Positions 44,486 to 53,649 of a DNA stretch of 64,000 nucleotides are shown here, in pieces. The DNA lies in assembly GCA_017471045.1 (NCBI GenBank), contig JAFUWZ010000012.1, forward strand, positions 1-64,000. The letters run 5' to 3'. Every line of letters begins with the position of its first letter. Within the stretch, counting starts at the first letter, position 1. The notes under the pieces are model-generated. The model searched no databases. It worked only from the letters and a program-made list of their open reading frames with translations, and was not told the DNA's origin. The stretch comes from Bacteroidales bacterium. GTDB taxonomy: Bacteria > Bacteroidota > Bacteroidia > Bacteroidales > UBA932. A program made the position numbers and the translations under genes.

Positions 44486-45529
44486 ATGAAAAACCTCGTA
44501 CGCATCCTTGTCCTCGCCCTGCTGCCGGCCGCCGTTGCCTGCCATGGGCCGGGCCGTTCACTTCCCCATGCCCGGGCCGGAGCCGGGATGGACCAGGCCT
44601 TTGCGGACTATCTCCAGGCGGTCGCCGACCATCAGGAAGAGTTGCACAGCATCCTGGTGCTGCAGCATGGCCGCATCATCGAGGAGAAATACCTTGCTCC
44701 CGATACCGCCCACTTCATGATGTCCGTCAGCAAGACCTTCACGGCGGCGGCCGTGGGCTTCGCCATCGACGAGGGCCTGCTGCACCTGGACGACAAGATC
44801 ACGGACCTCTTCCCGGAGGACGTCCCGGAAGGGGCTTCCGACACGCTGCGGCGCATCACGGTCCGTCATTTGCTGACCATGAACTGCGGCCACGCGACCG
44901 ACCCGACCCACTCGATCTGGAACGACAAGGAAGGCGGCTGGGTCCGCCATTTCCTCGCTTGGCCGCAACCCTATGAGCCCGGCACCTGCTACTGCTACAA
45001 CAGCCTCGGTACCTATCTGCTCTCCGCCGCCGTCCAGAAAGTGAGCGGGCAGAAGGTCGTCGACTACCTGGAGCCCCGGCTCTGGAAACCCCTCGGCATC
45101 GCGAAACCCTTCTGGCAGGAAAGCCCGGACGGAATCAACTGCGGGGGCTGGGGCCTGTATCTCAGGACCGAAGACATGGCGCGAATGGGCCTGTGCCTGC
45201 TGCAAGGCGGTCGCTTCGCCGGCCGGCAGGTCATCCCGGCCGGCTGGGTCCTTGAGATGAGTGCGCGCCAGGTGGATTCCGCTCCCGCCGGACTCACCAG
45301 CCACCAGGTGGAAGCGCGCGGGATGGACCCGTCCTCCAACGACTGGCTCCAGGGATACGGCTACCAGATGTGGCGCTGCCGCCACGGCGCATTCCGGGCC
45401 GACGGGGCCGCCGGCCAGTATATCATCGTCCTTCCGGAGCAGGACGCTGTCATCGTGACAACAGCCCGGATCAACAACATGGGAGAAGAACTGAACCTGA
45501 TCTGGGAGCACCTGCTGCCTGCCCTGTAG
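44486..45529 (+). CDS. Beta-lactamase-fold serine hydrolase, lipoprotein
   Basis: A 347-residue member of the class C beta-lactamase/penicillin-binding-protein superfamily. The signal peptide ends with AVAC. The catalytic S-x-x-K is SVSK (S80, K83), and the Y-x-N-like motif is YNS at Y171. The third motif is not the usual KTG; GAAGQY near residue 310 takes its place, as in many esterase-type members. It is therefore more likely an esterase or peptidase acting in the envelope than an antibiotic-resistance enzyme. It stands alone under its own promoter between lacI and a sigma gene; a link to glycan use, such as deacylation, is possible but unproven. Confidence 0.82.
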   Translation: MKNLVRILVLALLPAAVACHGPGRSLPHARAGAGMDQAFADYLQAVADHQEELHSILVLQHGRIIEEKYLAPDTAHFMMSVSKTFTAAAVGFAIDEGLLHLDDKITDLFPEDVPEGASDTLRRITVRHLLTMNCGHATDPTHSIWNDKEGGWVRHFLAWPQPYEPGTCYCYNSLGTYLLSAAVQKVSGQKVVDYLEPRLWKPLGIAKPFWQESPDGINCGGWGLYLRTEDMARMGLCLLQGGRFAGRQVIPAGWVLEMSARQVDSAPAGLTSHQVEARGMDPSSNDWLQGYGYQMWRCRHGAFRADGAAGQYIIVLPEQDAVIVTTARINNMGEELNLIWEHLLPAL

Positions 45530-45625
45530 GAGCGGATTGTTCTTGCGTTTTATTTCAAAAAAAATGACCTTTGTTGTCCGGCTTAACCAGGGCTGAAGTA
45601 TGATAAACCACCCTAACAACCAGGG

Positions 45626-46141
45626 ATGATCGACTATAGAGACTTCTACGCCCGCTATTTCAAGCGGGCGTATTTATATGTCAAGTCTTATGTCCACGAC
45701 ACTACCGCGGCTGAAGACTTGACCGCTGAGGCGATGATCCAGGTCTGGCGGAAACTGGATCCGGGCCGGGAGGATCGTGCACTGCCTTTTCTCTTCACCA
45801 TCCTGCATAACCAATGCATCAACTATCTCGAGCGGGAGAAAAGACGCCGGGCGGCGGCGGCGCCCGATTCCTGGGAAATCGACGAACTGGAGCAGCGCCT
45901 CAGTGACCTCAACCGGACGACCGAGGAGGATATTTTCTCCCAGGAGATCACATCCATCTTCCAGGAAACCGTCCGCCTCATGCCGGAACGTACCCGTGAG
46001 ATCTTCCTGCTCCACCGCGCCGAAAAGAAGAGTTATGCGGAAATCGCCCTCCGCTTCGACATCTCGGAAAAAGGGGTCGAATACCATATCTCCCGGGCCC
46101 TGAAGCTGCTCCGGACCGCCCTGAAAGATTATTTGGGCTGA
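45626..46141 (+). CDS. ECF-type RNA polymerase sigma factor
   Basis: A 171-residue ECF sigma factor. Region 2 (DFYARYFKRAYLYVKSYVHD to ILHNQCINYLEREKRR) and region 4 (MPERTREIFLLHRAEKKSYA and the helix-turn-helix EIALRFDISEKGVEYHISRA) are complete. Unlike the sigma protein at 27393 it has no hydrophobic tail. It precedes fecR by 89 nt, in which a terminator and a LacI-type operator lie, so sigma and anti-sigma are not simply co-transcribed. No convincing TAnnTTTG box was found in the 96-nt gap upstream; GACCTTTG at about 45568 is the nearest and has only a partial match. Confidence 0.92.
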   Translation: MIDYRDFYARYFKRAYLYVKSYVHDTTAAEDLTAEAMIQVWRKLDPGREDRALPFLFTILHNQCINYLEREKRRRAAAAPDSWEIDELEQRLSDLNRTTEEDIFSQEITSIFQETVRLMPERTREIFLLHRAEKKSYAEIALRFDISEKGVEYHISRALKLLRTALKDYLG

Positions 46142-46146
46142 AAGAA

Positions 46147-46171
46147 GCGGAGCTCATCCGCACGTTTTTTT
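46147..46171 (+). terminator. Probable terminator after the second sigma gene
   Basis: A short 5-bp GC-rich stem (GCGGA 46147-46151 with TCCGC 46157-46161) is followed by ACG and seven T. It parallels the terminator after the first sigma gene. Confidence 0.6.
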
Positions 46172-46202
46172 CCTGAAAAAACTAGGGAGAAAGCTTTTTC
46201 GC

Positions 46203-46212
46203 GTGTATACAC
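46203..46212. promoter_or_regulatory. Palindrome GTGTATACAC before fecR
   Basis: A perfect 10-bp palindrome 5 bp upstream of the LacI-type operator at 46217. It could be part of a promoter or a second regulator site; no function is known. Confidence 0.3.
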
Positions 46213-46216
46213 ATTA

Positions 46217-46230
46217 GTAAATCGATTGAT
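46217..46230 (+). promoter_or_regulatory. Predicted LacI-family operator directly before fecR (GTAAATCGATTGAT)
   Basis: Fits the shared motif, with an AAATCGATT core and a central CpG, and ends at the base before the fecR ATG. It is the most AT-rich of the six sites and the only one next to a sigma/anti-sigma system. Confidence 0.5.
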
Positions 46231-47169
46231 ATGGACACGCGGACGCTACAAAAATACATCGAAGGTGATCTCTCCCGGGAGGAAACCCGGAAAGTCTACG
46301 AATGGATCTCCCAGAGCGAAGAGAACAAGGCAGAGTACCGCGACATGCGCCGCCTGTACGAATGGATGGTCCTGAATGACCTGCCCGCACGACAGGAGCA
46401 GCGCAGACGCAGCCTCCGCGGAAGCCTGGGCTACCTCATGGCGTGTGCGGCCAGCCTCGCACTTTTCGTCCTGGGATCGCTTCTCTATCAGAAAACACGC
46501 CCTGGGCTTCCGGACAGGCTGTCGGTCGAGACGCTGACCGCACCGGCGGGAAAGACGCTGGACGTCCACCTGGCCGACGGATCGGATATCACACTCAACG
46601 CAGGGAGTACGCTCCGCATCCTCCCCTCCTCCCGGAATGCCCGCCGCGAAGTATACCTGGACGGAGAAGGCTACTTCAAAGTCGCCCGGGACGAAAAGCG
46701 TCCCTTCCTTGTCCACACCGGAGAATGGGCCGTCAAGGTCCTGGGCACGGAATTCAATGTCCGTTCCTACGACAGGGACGCGCGATGGGAGGTTTCCCTG
46801 GCTTCGGGTGCCATTTCCATCCTGGATGCCCAGGAACACGAACTCACCACGCTGATCCCCGGCACCATGGTTTCCCTGCGCGAGGGCCGGCTCGTCAAAT
46901 CCGAAGCGAACAGCAACGCCTACCTATGGAAAGACGGAATCTTCTCGTTCGAGAATCTGACGCTCAGAGAAATCCTGGACCGGCTTACGGACTATTATGG
47001 CATCCGGTTCGACACGGCCGGGTGCCACATCCTTGAACACCGCTATACGGGTAAATTCCGTGCGAATGACGGATATGAACACATCCTGAAAGTGCTTCAG
47101 ATCGGCCACCGTTTCCGGTATGATTTCCAGGAAGAGCCCGAAGGGATTTTGATCGTCGTCAAATCATAG
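46231..47169 (+). CDS. FecR-family anti-sigma factor (PUL 4)
   Basis: A 312-residue inner-membrane anti-sigma factor. The cytoplasmic part (about 1-68; YIEGDLSREETRKVYEWISQ) is followed by one membrane segment (about 70-87; LMACAASLALFVLGSLL). The periplasmic FecR domain runs from about 95 to 205 (LTAPAGKTLDVHLADGSDIT, GEGYFKVARDEKRPF), then a DUF4974-type domain (FSFENLTLREILDRLTDYYG). It should transmit the state of the STN domain of the next SusC to the sigma factor at 45626. The ATG directly follows the LacI-type operator. Confidence 0.93.
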   Translation: MDTRTLQKYIEGDLSREETRKVYEWISQSEENKAEYRDMRRLYEWMVLNDLPARQEQRRRSLRGSLGYLMACAASLALFVLGSLLYQKTRPGLPDRLSVETLTAPAGKTLDVHLADGSDITLNAGSTLRILPSSRNARREVYLDGEGYFKVARDEKRPFLVHTGEWAVKVLGTEFNVRSYDRDARWEVSLASGAISILDAQEHELTTLIPGTMVSLREGRLVKSEANSNAYLWKDGIFSFENLTLREILDRLTDYYGIRFDTAGCHILEHRYTGKFRANDGYEHILKVLQIGHRFRYDFQEEPEGILIVVKS

Positions 47170-47213
47170 CTCATTTATATCCAAACAATTATTCACTAAA
47201 ACTATCAAAAACG

Positions 47214-50200
47214 ATGCAATCAGTTTTCAAGAAATTGGTTACTGCCGTGCTTCTCGCGACCGTGTCGTTTTCGCTGTCCGCCCAGGCGGTCGGACGTAGG
47301 AACGTCACACTGAATGCCAGCGGGATCACGGTCGCAGAGTTGATCCAAGCCGTTGAAAGACAGACAGATTATCTGTTTGTTTACAACGAAAATGAGATCG
47401 ATCTCGGCAAGGCTGTCTCCGCCAAGGCGCAGAACGAACCGGCAACGGCCGTGCTGTCTCGCGCATTCGGCAAAATCGGCATTACACCGAAAGTGGAAGG
47501 ACGCAACATTTACCTGACCCCCGCCGGACAGGCACCCCAGAGCCGTCCCGCCGAGAAAAGATCCGTCTCCGGACGGATCACCGATGAGAACGGCGAACCC
47601 GTCATCGGTGCGGGCGTCCAGGTGAAGGGCACGTCGGACGGCACCATCACGGATGCCGACGGACGTTTCCGTATCAGCGCTCCCGCCGGTTCCACGCTGG
47701 TGATTTCTTCCATCGGATACAAGACCCAGGATCTCGCGCTGGACGGACGCAGCGACTACGCCGTCCTGCTCCGCACGGACTATGAGACGCTGGACGATGT
47801 CGTGGTGGTCGGATACGGCACGATGATCCGCAAGGAACTCTCTTCCTCCGTGGCTTCCGTCAAGAACGAGCAGCTCAACGAGCGCGGTTCCGCCATCGCC
47901 ATCGCCCAGAGCATGGCCGGCAAGATGGCCGGCGTCAACGTCGTTTCCACCTCGGGACGTCCGGGCGGTTACACCCAGATCACCGTCCGCGGTATCGGTT
48001 CCCTCAATTCCAGCAAGGCGCCCATCTACGTCGTGGACGGCGTCGTGGATGTCGACCCGGCAGTCATCAACTCCTCCGACGTGGAAAAGATCGACGTCCT
48101 CAAGGATGCGGCAGCGACTTCCATTTATGGATCGAGGGGCTCCAACGGCGTCATCATGATCACCACCAAGCAAGGCCGCAGCGGGGACGCCACCGTCACG
48201 TTCGACACCAAGACCGGCGTCAACTTCCTGGCCCGCCGGCTCAAGTTCATGAACTCCGCCCAGTACATGCAGATGGTCAAAATGGCCTACGAGTACGACG
48301 GAGAGGTCATGCCGCAGCTGCTGACCCCCAACGAGAAGCTGTTCGCCTACGAAAAGAACGCGGACGGCACCTACAAGACCGACGCGCAGGGACTGCTGAT
48401 CGCCACGCCCTTGTACGACACGGACTGGCAGAAGGAAGGCTATCGCACGGCCCTCGTCACCACCAACTCGCTCTCTTTCTCCCAGGGCAACGAAAAGACC
48501 CAGATCTACGCCTCGCTCAGCTACTCGGACCTCCAGGGTATCCTCAAGACCACCTGGCAGAACCACATGACCGGCAACATCAAAGTCCACTCGCAGGTCA
48601 AGTCCTGGCTCGGCCTCAACGTGTCCGCCATGGCCGGCCACGAGGCCTGGAATGCCAACGACAACGAATGGAGCATGGCCAACGGCGCATCCCGGACGGT
48701 CTATGAGATGACCCCGATCATCCCTGTCTATTATCCCGACGGGACTCCCGGTCGCTGGAACGACTACTTCACCTCCTCCGAGCCGAAGGACAACCCGATC
48801 ACCCAGCTCAACTACATCACCGACATCACCACGACCAACCACATCCTGATGAACGGAGGGCTGGATTTCCGTCTGGCCGAAGGGCTCACCCTGACGGTCA
48901 ACGGGTCCTACAACACCCGTGCGCGCCGCTCCGACTACTTCGTCAAGAAAGGGCTCAACAACTGGTCGGAATCCTACAACAGCGCCTCCATCGAGCACCA
49001 GGACATCACCCGCTGGACCAACGAAGACTACCTGACCTACGAGCATGCTTTCTTCCGCGAGGCCCTCAAGTCCAGTTTCGTGCTCGGCGCCTCCTGGTAC
49101 GAGTACGAATACCGGATGGGAAAGGCCAACGCGCAGGGCATCCCGACGGAGTCCTTCATGTGGAACAACCTGGAGAGCGGGACCCAACTGGTCAAGCCGG
49201 CGTCCGGCTACGACCACCAGAGCATGAACTCCTTCTATTTCAGGACCAACCAGGTCCTGCTCGGACGCTACATCTTCGGTCTGACGCTTCGCACCGACGG
49301 TGCGTCCGTCTTCGGCGCCAACCACAAGTACGGCTTCTTCCCGGCCGCGTCGTTCGCCTGGGATGTCGCCCAGGAACCCTGGTTCGAGCCGGCCCGGAAG
49401 GTCTTCGATACGATGAAATTCCGCCTCAGCTACGGTGTCGTCGGCAACTCCACCATCGGCAGCTACAAGTCCCTGGCCCAGTATCAGTCCTTCACCAGCA
49501 TCTTCCACAACGAACTGACCCCGTCCGTCATCCTCAACAACCTCGGCAACGGAGACCTGACCTGGGAATCCACCGAGCAGTTTGACGCGGGCGTGGATCT
49601 CGGTCTCTGGGGCAGCCGGGTCCAGGTCATCGCAGACTGGTATTTCAAGAACAACCGCCGGCTGCTCTACGACATGCCCGTCCCTTGGACCACCGGCTAC
49701 GAGACTTCCATGGGCAACATCGGCACCCTCCAGAACATCGGCTTCGAGCTGACCGTCAACTCACACAACATCGACCGTCCCGACTTCAAGTGGGATACCG
49801 ACTTCGTCTTCTCGACCAACCGGACCAAGTGCATCGACCTCCAGCTCGAAGAGGGACAATACATCGACGCCTTCGGAGGCCGCGTGTATGAAGGCTATGA
49901 GTGGGGTACCATCTATGCCTACAACCGCATCGGCACCTGGGGCCTCGACGAGGTGGCGGAAGCCGCCCGCTACGGACGGGTCCCCGGCGAGATCAAGTAC
50001 CGGGATGTCAACGAGGACGGCGTCATCGACGACAACGACCGCGTCTATGCCGGTACGAGCATCCCGCGCTACGAGCTCTCCCTGGTCAACACCTTCCGCT
50101 GGAAAGGCCTGACCTTCCTGTTCGACATCGGGTCCCTGCTGGACTTCAAGGTCCAGTCCTACACGACGCATCTCCTGCAGAGTTCCCGCGCACAGACCAA

Positions 50201-50564
50201 CATGACGCCCGACATCCTCAAGTCCTGGACGCCCGACCACCAGGACACCTTATGGCCCGCCCTGACGACCACGGCCCACGAATACCGCAAGAGCCAGCCC
50301 GACGACTTCGACCTGTTCGAAGGCAGTTTCGCGCGCCTGCGCACGGTCAGCCTCAGCTACGACCTCAAGCAGAGCCTGCTCAGAAACGTCCGCTTCTTCA
50401 AGGGCTTCCATCTCGGCGTCACCGCCGAGAACGTCTATCTCCTTACGGGCTACAAGGGCGGCTATGATCCGGAAAGCGGATGGGGCGGCGGCGCCCTCGG
50501 ATCCGACTGGTATGCCTATCCCAGACCTATGACCGTGACCGGCAACCTCAGACTTACCTTCTAA
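47214..50564 (+). CDS. SusC-like TonB-dependent transducer with STN domain (PUL 4)
   Basis: A 1,116-residue SusC homologue. The signal peptide (FSLSAQA) is followed by an STN domain (about 28-102; ITVAELIQAVERQTDYLFVY). Next come a carboxypeptidase-regulatory-like domain (about 117-195), the plug (VVVVGYGTMIRKEL) and the barrel ending LRLTF. It directly follows fecR, as does the PUL 3 SusC. It imports the glycan of PUL 4 in complex with the SusD encoded 5 nt downstream. Confidence 0.94.
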   Translation: MQSVFKKLVTAVLLATVSFSLSAQAVGRRNVTLNASGITVAELIQAVERQTDYLFVYNENEIDLGKAVSAKAQNEPATAVLSRAFGKIGITPKVEGRNIYLTPAGQAPQSRPAEKRSVSGRITDENGEPVIGAGVQVKGTSDGTITDADGRFRISAPAGSTLVISSIGYKTQDLALDGRSDYAVLLRTDYETLDDVVVVGYGTMIRKELSSSVASVKNEQLNERGSAIAIAQSMAGKMAGVNVVSTSGRPGGYTQITVRGIGSLNSSKAPIYVVDGVVDVDPAVINSSDVEKIDVLKDAAATSIYGSRGSNGVIMITTKQGRSGDATVTFDTKTGVNFLARRLKFMNSAQYMQMVKMAYEYDGEVMPQLLTPNEKLFAYEKNADGTYKTDAQGLLIATPLYDTDWQKEGYRTALVTTNSLSFSQGNEKTQIYASLSYSDLQGILKTTWQNHMTGNIKVHSQVKSWLGLNVSAMAGHEAWNANDNEWSMANGASRTVYEMTPIIPVYYPDGTPGRWNDYFTSSEPKDNPITQLNYITDITTTNHILMNGGLDFRLAEGLTLTVNGSYNTRARRSDYFVKKGLNNWSESYNSASIEHQDITRWTNEDYLTYEHAFFREALKSSFVLGASWYEYEYRMGKANAQGIPTESFMWNNLESGTQLVKPASGYDHQSMNSFYFRTNQVLLGRYIFGLTLRTDGASVFGANHKYGFFPAASFAWDVAQEPWFEPARKVFDTMKFRLSYGVVGNSTIGSYKSLAQYQSFTSIFHNELTPSVILNNLGNGDLTWESTEQFDAGVDLGLWGSRVQVIADWYFKNNRRLLYDMPVPWTTGYETSMGNIGTLQNIGFELTVNSHNIDRPDFKWDTDFVFSTNRTKCIDLQLEEGQYIDAFGGRVYEGYEWGTIYAYNRIGTWGLDEVAEAARYGRVPGEIKYRDVNEDGVIDDNDRVYAGTSIPRYELSLVNTFRWKGLTFLFDIGSLLDFKVQSYTTHLLQSSRAQTNMTPDILKSWTPDHQDTLWPALTTTAHEYRKSQPDDFDLFEGSFARLRTVSLSYDLKQSLLRNVRFFKGFHLGVTAENVYLLTGYKGGYDPESGWGGGALGSDWYAYPRPMTVTGNLRLTF

Positions 50565-50568
50565 GCGT

Positions 50569-52083
50569 ATGAAACGGAATATCATTTATATATGTTTGAG
50601 CCTCCTCGCCTGGGCGATGACGGCTTCCTGTACGGACTTCCTGAAGGAGTCTCCCAAGACCTTCGAATCTCCGGACAACTACTACATGAACCTGGACGAG
50701 ATGCAAAAGGCCGTCAACGGCTGTTACGGCAACAGTGTCCAGGGACTCCCCTGCATGTTCCAGGGCATGATCGGACTCGGCATGAACGGACATGTCTTCA
50801 TCGAGGGCATGACCGGCTATGCGGACCGCCTGACTGCGACGAACTACCGGGACATGGGCTTCCTCCTCCCGCTGGACCAGACCGTCGACGGATACAACCA
50901 GAACTTCTGGAAGGGTTACTATAAATCCATTGAGAACTGCAACAGCACCATCCGGGGACTGGAGACCAGCACGGCCGAAAACGTCAGCGAGGACGCGCGC
51001 AACGCCCTGCTCGCCGAAGTCTATTTCCTCCGTGCCTACTATTACTACCGCCTTGTCACCCTCTTCGGGCCCGTCCCCTACAAGACGACCCCGACGACCG
51101 GCACCTCGGGCAGCGACCTGGCTCCGGATCCGGAGCAGAAAGTCTTCGAAGGGATCGCCTCGGACCTGGAACATGCCGAAGCGCTCGGCACCAACCTGGC
51201 CTGGGCCCGCAGCGACGGACATGTCAGCAAGGGAGCCATCAAGAGCCTGCTCGCCAAGGTCTACCTCACGATGGCCGGCTACCCGCTCCAGCAGAGCGCC
51301 TGCTATGCCAAGGCCTATGACAAGGCCCGGGAGGTCGTGGAGAGCCAGGCCTTCACCCTCGGCAGCTATGCCGACCTGCGCGATCCCGCCAAGGAGAACA
51401 GCGGTGAAATCATCTTCGCCATCCAGCGCGAAGGACAGTATGCCACCAACTCGGTATCCGCCTGCCTGCTGCCGATCAGCAGCCCCAAGGTAGCCGACAA
51501 CATCAACAACGCGAACGCCCTCGTCCCGACCGTCGAGTTCCTCGAAGGGTTCGAGCCCACCGACGCCCGCGTGGACGCGTTCTTCACACAGACCTTCACG
51601 ACCTACAAAGGCGAGACGGTCAAGACCGCCCGGAAATACATCACCAAGTATTTCGATCCGAGCGGACTCTCCGACGGACGCTACGGACTGGACTACATCC
51701 TGATCCGCTATGCGGATGTCCTGCTGACCCTGGCGGAAGCCAAGGTGATGGCCGACGGAGGCACGACTTCCGATGCGGCCGCGACCGCCGCTTTCCAGCA
51801 GGTCCACGGCCGCGCCTTCCCCGCTTCAGAAGCGCCCGCCAGCCTGGACTTCGACACTGTTTACAAGGAGCGCGCATGGGAGCTGTGCTACGAGAACCAG
51901 ACCTGGTTCGACATGCTGCGCACCCGCAAGGCCTACGACCCCGTCGGCAAGACAGTCGTCAACTTCATCGGTTACACCGCACCCGGCCACTCCCACGTCG
52001 GATCCGGCGCGTTCACGACGACGGACCTGTACCTCCCCTACCCGGTCCGGGAACAGAGACTCAACCCCAACCTCAAAAGATAA
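50569..52083 (+). CDS. SusD-like glycan-binding lipoprotein (PUL 4)
   Basis: A 504-residue RagB/SusD family lipoprotein (lipobox MTASC). CTDFLKESPKTFESPDNYYM opens the mature protein, LAEVYFLRAYYYYRLVTLFG is the first TPR-type helix pair, and the C-terminal YKERAWELCYENQTWFDMLR and LPYPVREQRLNPNL are standard. It is about 100 residues shorter than the other three SusD proteins here but within the family range. Confidence 0.94.
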   Translation: MKRNIIYICLSLLAWAMTASCTDFLKESPKTFESPDNYYMNLDEMQKAVNGCYGNSVQGLPCMFQGMIGLGMNGHVFIEGMTGYADRLTATNYRDMGFLLPLDQTVDGYNQNFWKGYYKSIENCNSTIRGLETSTAENVSEDARNALLAEVYFLRAYYYYRLVTLFGPVPYKTTPTTGTSGSDLAPDPEQKVFEGIASDLEHAEALGTNLAWARSDGHVSKGAIKSLLAKVYLTMAGYPLQQSACYAKAYDKAREVVESQAFTLGSYADLRDPAKENSGEIIFAIQREGQYATNSVSACLLPISSPKVADNINNANALVPTVEFLEGFEPTDARVDAFFTQTFTTYKGETVKTARKYITKYFDPSGLSDGRYGLDYILIRYADVLLTLAEAKVMADGGTTSDAAATAAFQQVHGRAFPASEAPASLDFDTVYKERAWELCYENQTWFDMLRTRKAYDPVGKTVVNFIGYTAPGHSHVGSGAFTTTDLYLPYPVREQRLNPNLKR

Positions 52084-52089
52084 TCGGAG

Positions 52090-52581
52090 ATGAAACACAA
52101 TATCACGCTCATCCTGGCGCTTTCCGCGCTGTTCCTTGCGGGATGTGACCTCATCCCGCAGGCCCAGGTCGACCTGTCCGGTTCCAAAACCGAGCCCGCC
52201 GGGACGGTGGATCCGAATGCGGTCAGCCGCCTCACGCTCAGCCGCGTCCTCCAGAAAGACCCCAACAACTCCGGGGGGCTGGAGATCCAGGACGAATTCC
52301 CGGAGTACTTCCAGGGCTACCGCTTCGACATCTACCGCGAAGACGGAAAGATCCGGGCGGTGGAGATCCACACGGACATGCCCTTCGAAATCTATCCGGA
52401 AGGCACCCCTTCGGGCAAGGTCGAAGCCTATTTCGACAATTCCCGCATGCCCTGGACGATACGCCAGAAATCCAACGACCAGATCCTGGCCATCTATTCC
52501 GTCGGCAAGTTCTACTATCCCTTCCGGCTGGGCTGCCAGGAAGTCTCCTACGAGTTGCAATTCAAGAGTGAAACGGAATAA
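52090..52581 (+). CDS. Small lipoprotein of unknown function (PUL 4)
   Basis: A 163-residue lipoprotein with a clear lipobox (FLAGC, about C19). The mature part is predicted beta-rich with aromatic and charged residues (FPEYFQGYRFDIYREDGK, FYYPFRLGCQEVSYEL). I do not recognise a family. It sits 6 nt after SusD and 12 nt before another lipoprotein gene, the place where small surface glycan-binding proteins of PULs are usually found, so that role is the simplest inference. Confidence 0.6.
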   Translation: MKHNITLILALSALFLAGCDLIPQAQVDLSGSKTEPAGTVDPNAVSRLTLSRVLQKDPNNSGGLEIQDEFPEYFQGYRFDIYREDGKIRAVEIHTDMPFEIYPEGTPSGKVEAYFDNSRMPWTIRQKSNDQILAIYSVGKFYYPFRLGCQEVSYELQFKSETE

Positions 52582-52593
52582 ACGAAACGCGCT

Positions 52594-53631
52594 ATGGATA
52601 TCAAAAGATTTCTCAAACCCGCCGTCGCCATCGCGGCCGCCTCAGCCCTGATCTTCGCCTGCACCGTCATGGTGAAGGAGATCATCCTGCCGGCCCATCC
52701 GACCACGGACAACGTGGAAGAGATCCACGTCCTGCTCGACATGGCCAACGGCACCGGACACAACAATACCCCCTGGGTGTTCGCCGTCCTCCTGCCGAAG
52801 GAGTGGAACGCCAAAGAGACGGCCACCGTGACCTACTCCACCGACGGCCTGACCAAGACCAAGTGGTGGAACGGGACCACGACCGGCCGCTGGGCCGGCG
52901 AAGAGATCGTGGACGGCACCATGTCGCTCGCCACCAACGACGACCGGGAAACCATCTCCAAGGCCCCCTGGCCGGAGGCGCTTGCCGCCAAATTCGGCAT
53001 GATGGGCAACTACTACGACATGGAATGGGTCGTCTTCAAGTCGGATGACCTCTTCAACCTCGGAGAGGACAACGACAACCACACCATCATTGATGTGACG
53101 CTGAAAGTCAAGACCGGATCCGAACGGATCTCGTTCTGGTTCGCCGCAATGTACGGAACCATGGAAAAGGGCCTGCAGGACGACCGCGACTGGGGCAACC
53201 GCTATGCTTCCCCGATCAAGGCCAAGATGACGCTGGAGGGTGACGGAGACCTGGTGGATTACGCCATCCCGCCGCTCGTCTCCACGACGCCTTCCCTGTT
53301 CAGCTATGAGGACCTGCTGTGCGTCAACTTCTCCAGCCGGGCCGGAGACATCGTCAGCATCCTGAACGGGCAGACCGACGTGTACCTGTGCGGCAAAGTG
53401 CTCCTCGACAACGGCGAAGAACTCACCGTCGATGAAGAGGCTGTCCGGATGCACAATGTCAGCTACTCCCTCTACAAGTACTACATCTACCCCCGCGCCT
53501 ATTTCAAGGTGCCTCAGGACCGGACGATCCAGAACATGTATCTCTGGTTCCGCAACGCGGACGGCACCAAGGTAGAGGATGCGGACGGCGCCCTGTTCGT
53601 CAGACCGGCCAAGGGAACCCCGCTCAACTAA
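52594..53631 (+). CDS. PUL-associated lipoprotein, possibly DUF4961-like
   Basis: A 345-residue lipoprotein (LIFAC). Beta-rich sequence with the segments TPWVFAVLLPKEWNA, TKTKWWNGTTTGRWAGEE and ISFWFAAMYGTMEKGLQDDR recalls DUF4961-type proteins encoded next to SusCD pairs; this assignment is from memory of the family pattern. No catalytic motif was found. It is likely a surface glycan-binding or accessory protein of PUL 4 and directly precedes the GH43 gene by 18 nt. Confidence 0.6.
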   Translation: MDIKRFLKPAVAIAAASALIFACTVMVKEIILPAHPTTDNVEEIHVLLDMANGTGHNNTPWVFAVLLPKEWNAKETATVTYSTDGLTKTKWWNGTTTGRWAGEEIVDGTMSLATNDDRETISKAPWPEALAAKFGMMGNYYDMEWVVFKSDDLFNLGEDNDNHTIIDVTLKVKTGSERISFWFAAMYGTMEKGLQDDRDWGNRYASPIKAKMTLEGDGDLVDYAIPPLVSTTPSLFSYEDLLCVNFSSRAGDIVSILNGQTDVYLCGKVLLDNGEELTVDEEAVRMHNVSYSLYKYYIYPRAYFKVPQDRTIQNMYLWFRNADGTKVEDADGALFVRPAKGTPLN

Positions 53632-53649
53632 TCCAGAACAGACGACACC

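Noticed and set aside
44486..45529. Antibiotic-resistance beta-lactamase
   Set aside because: It has S-x-x-K and Y-x-N-like motifs but no standard KTG motif, and the context is glycan use; an esterase or peptidase-type member is more likely.
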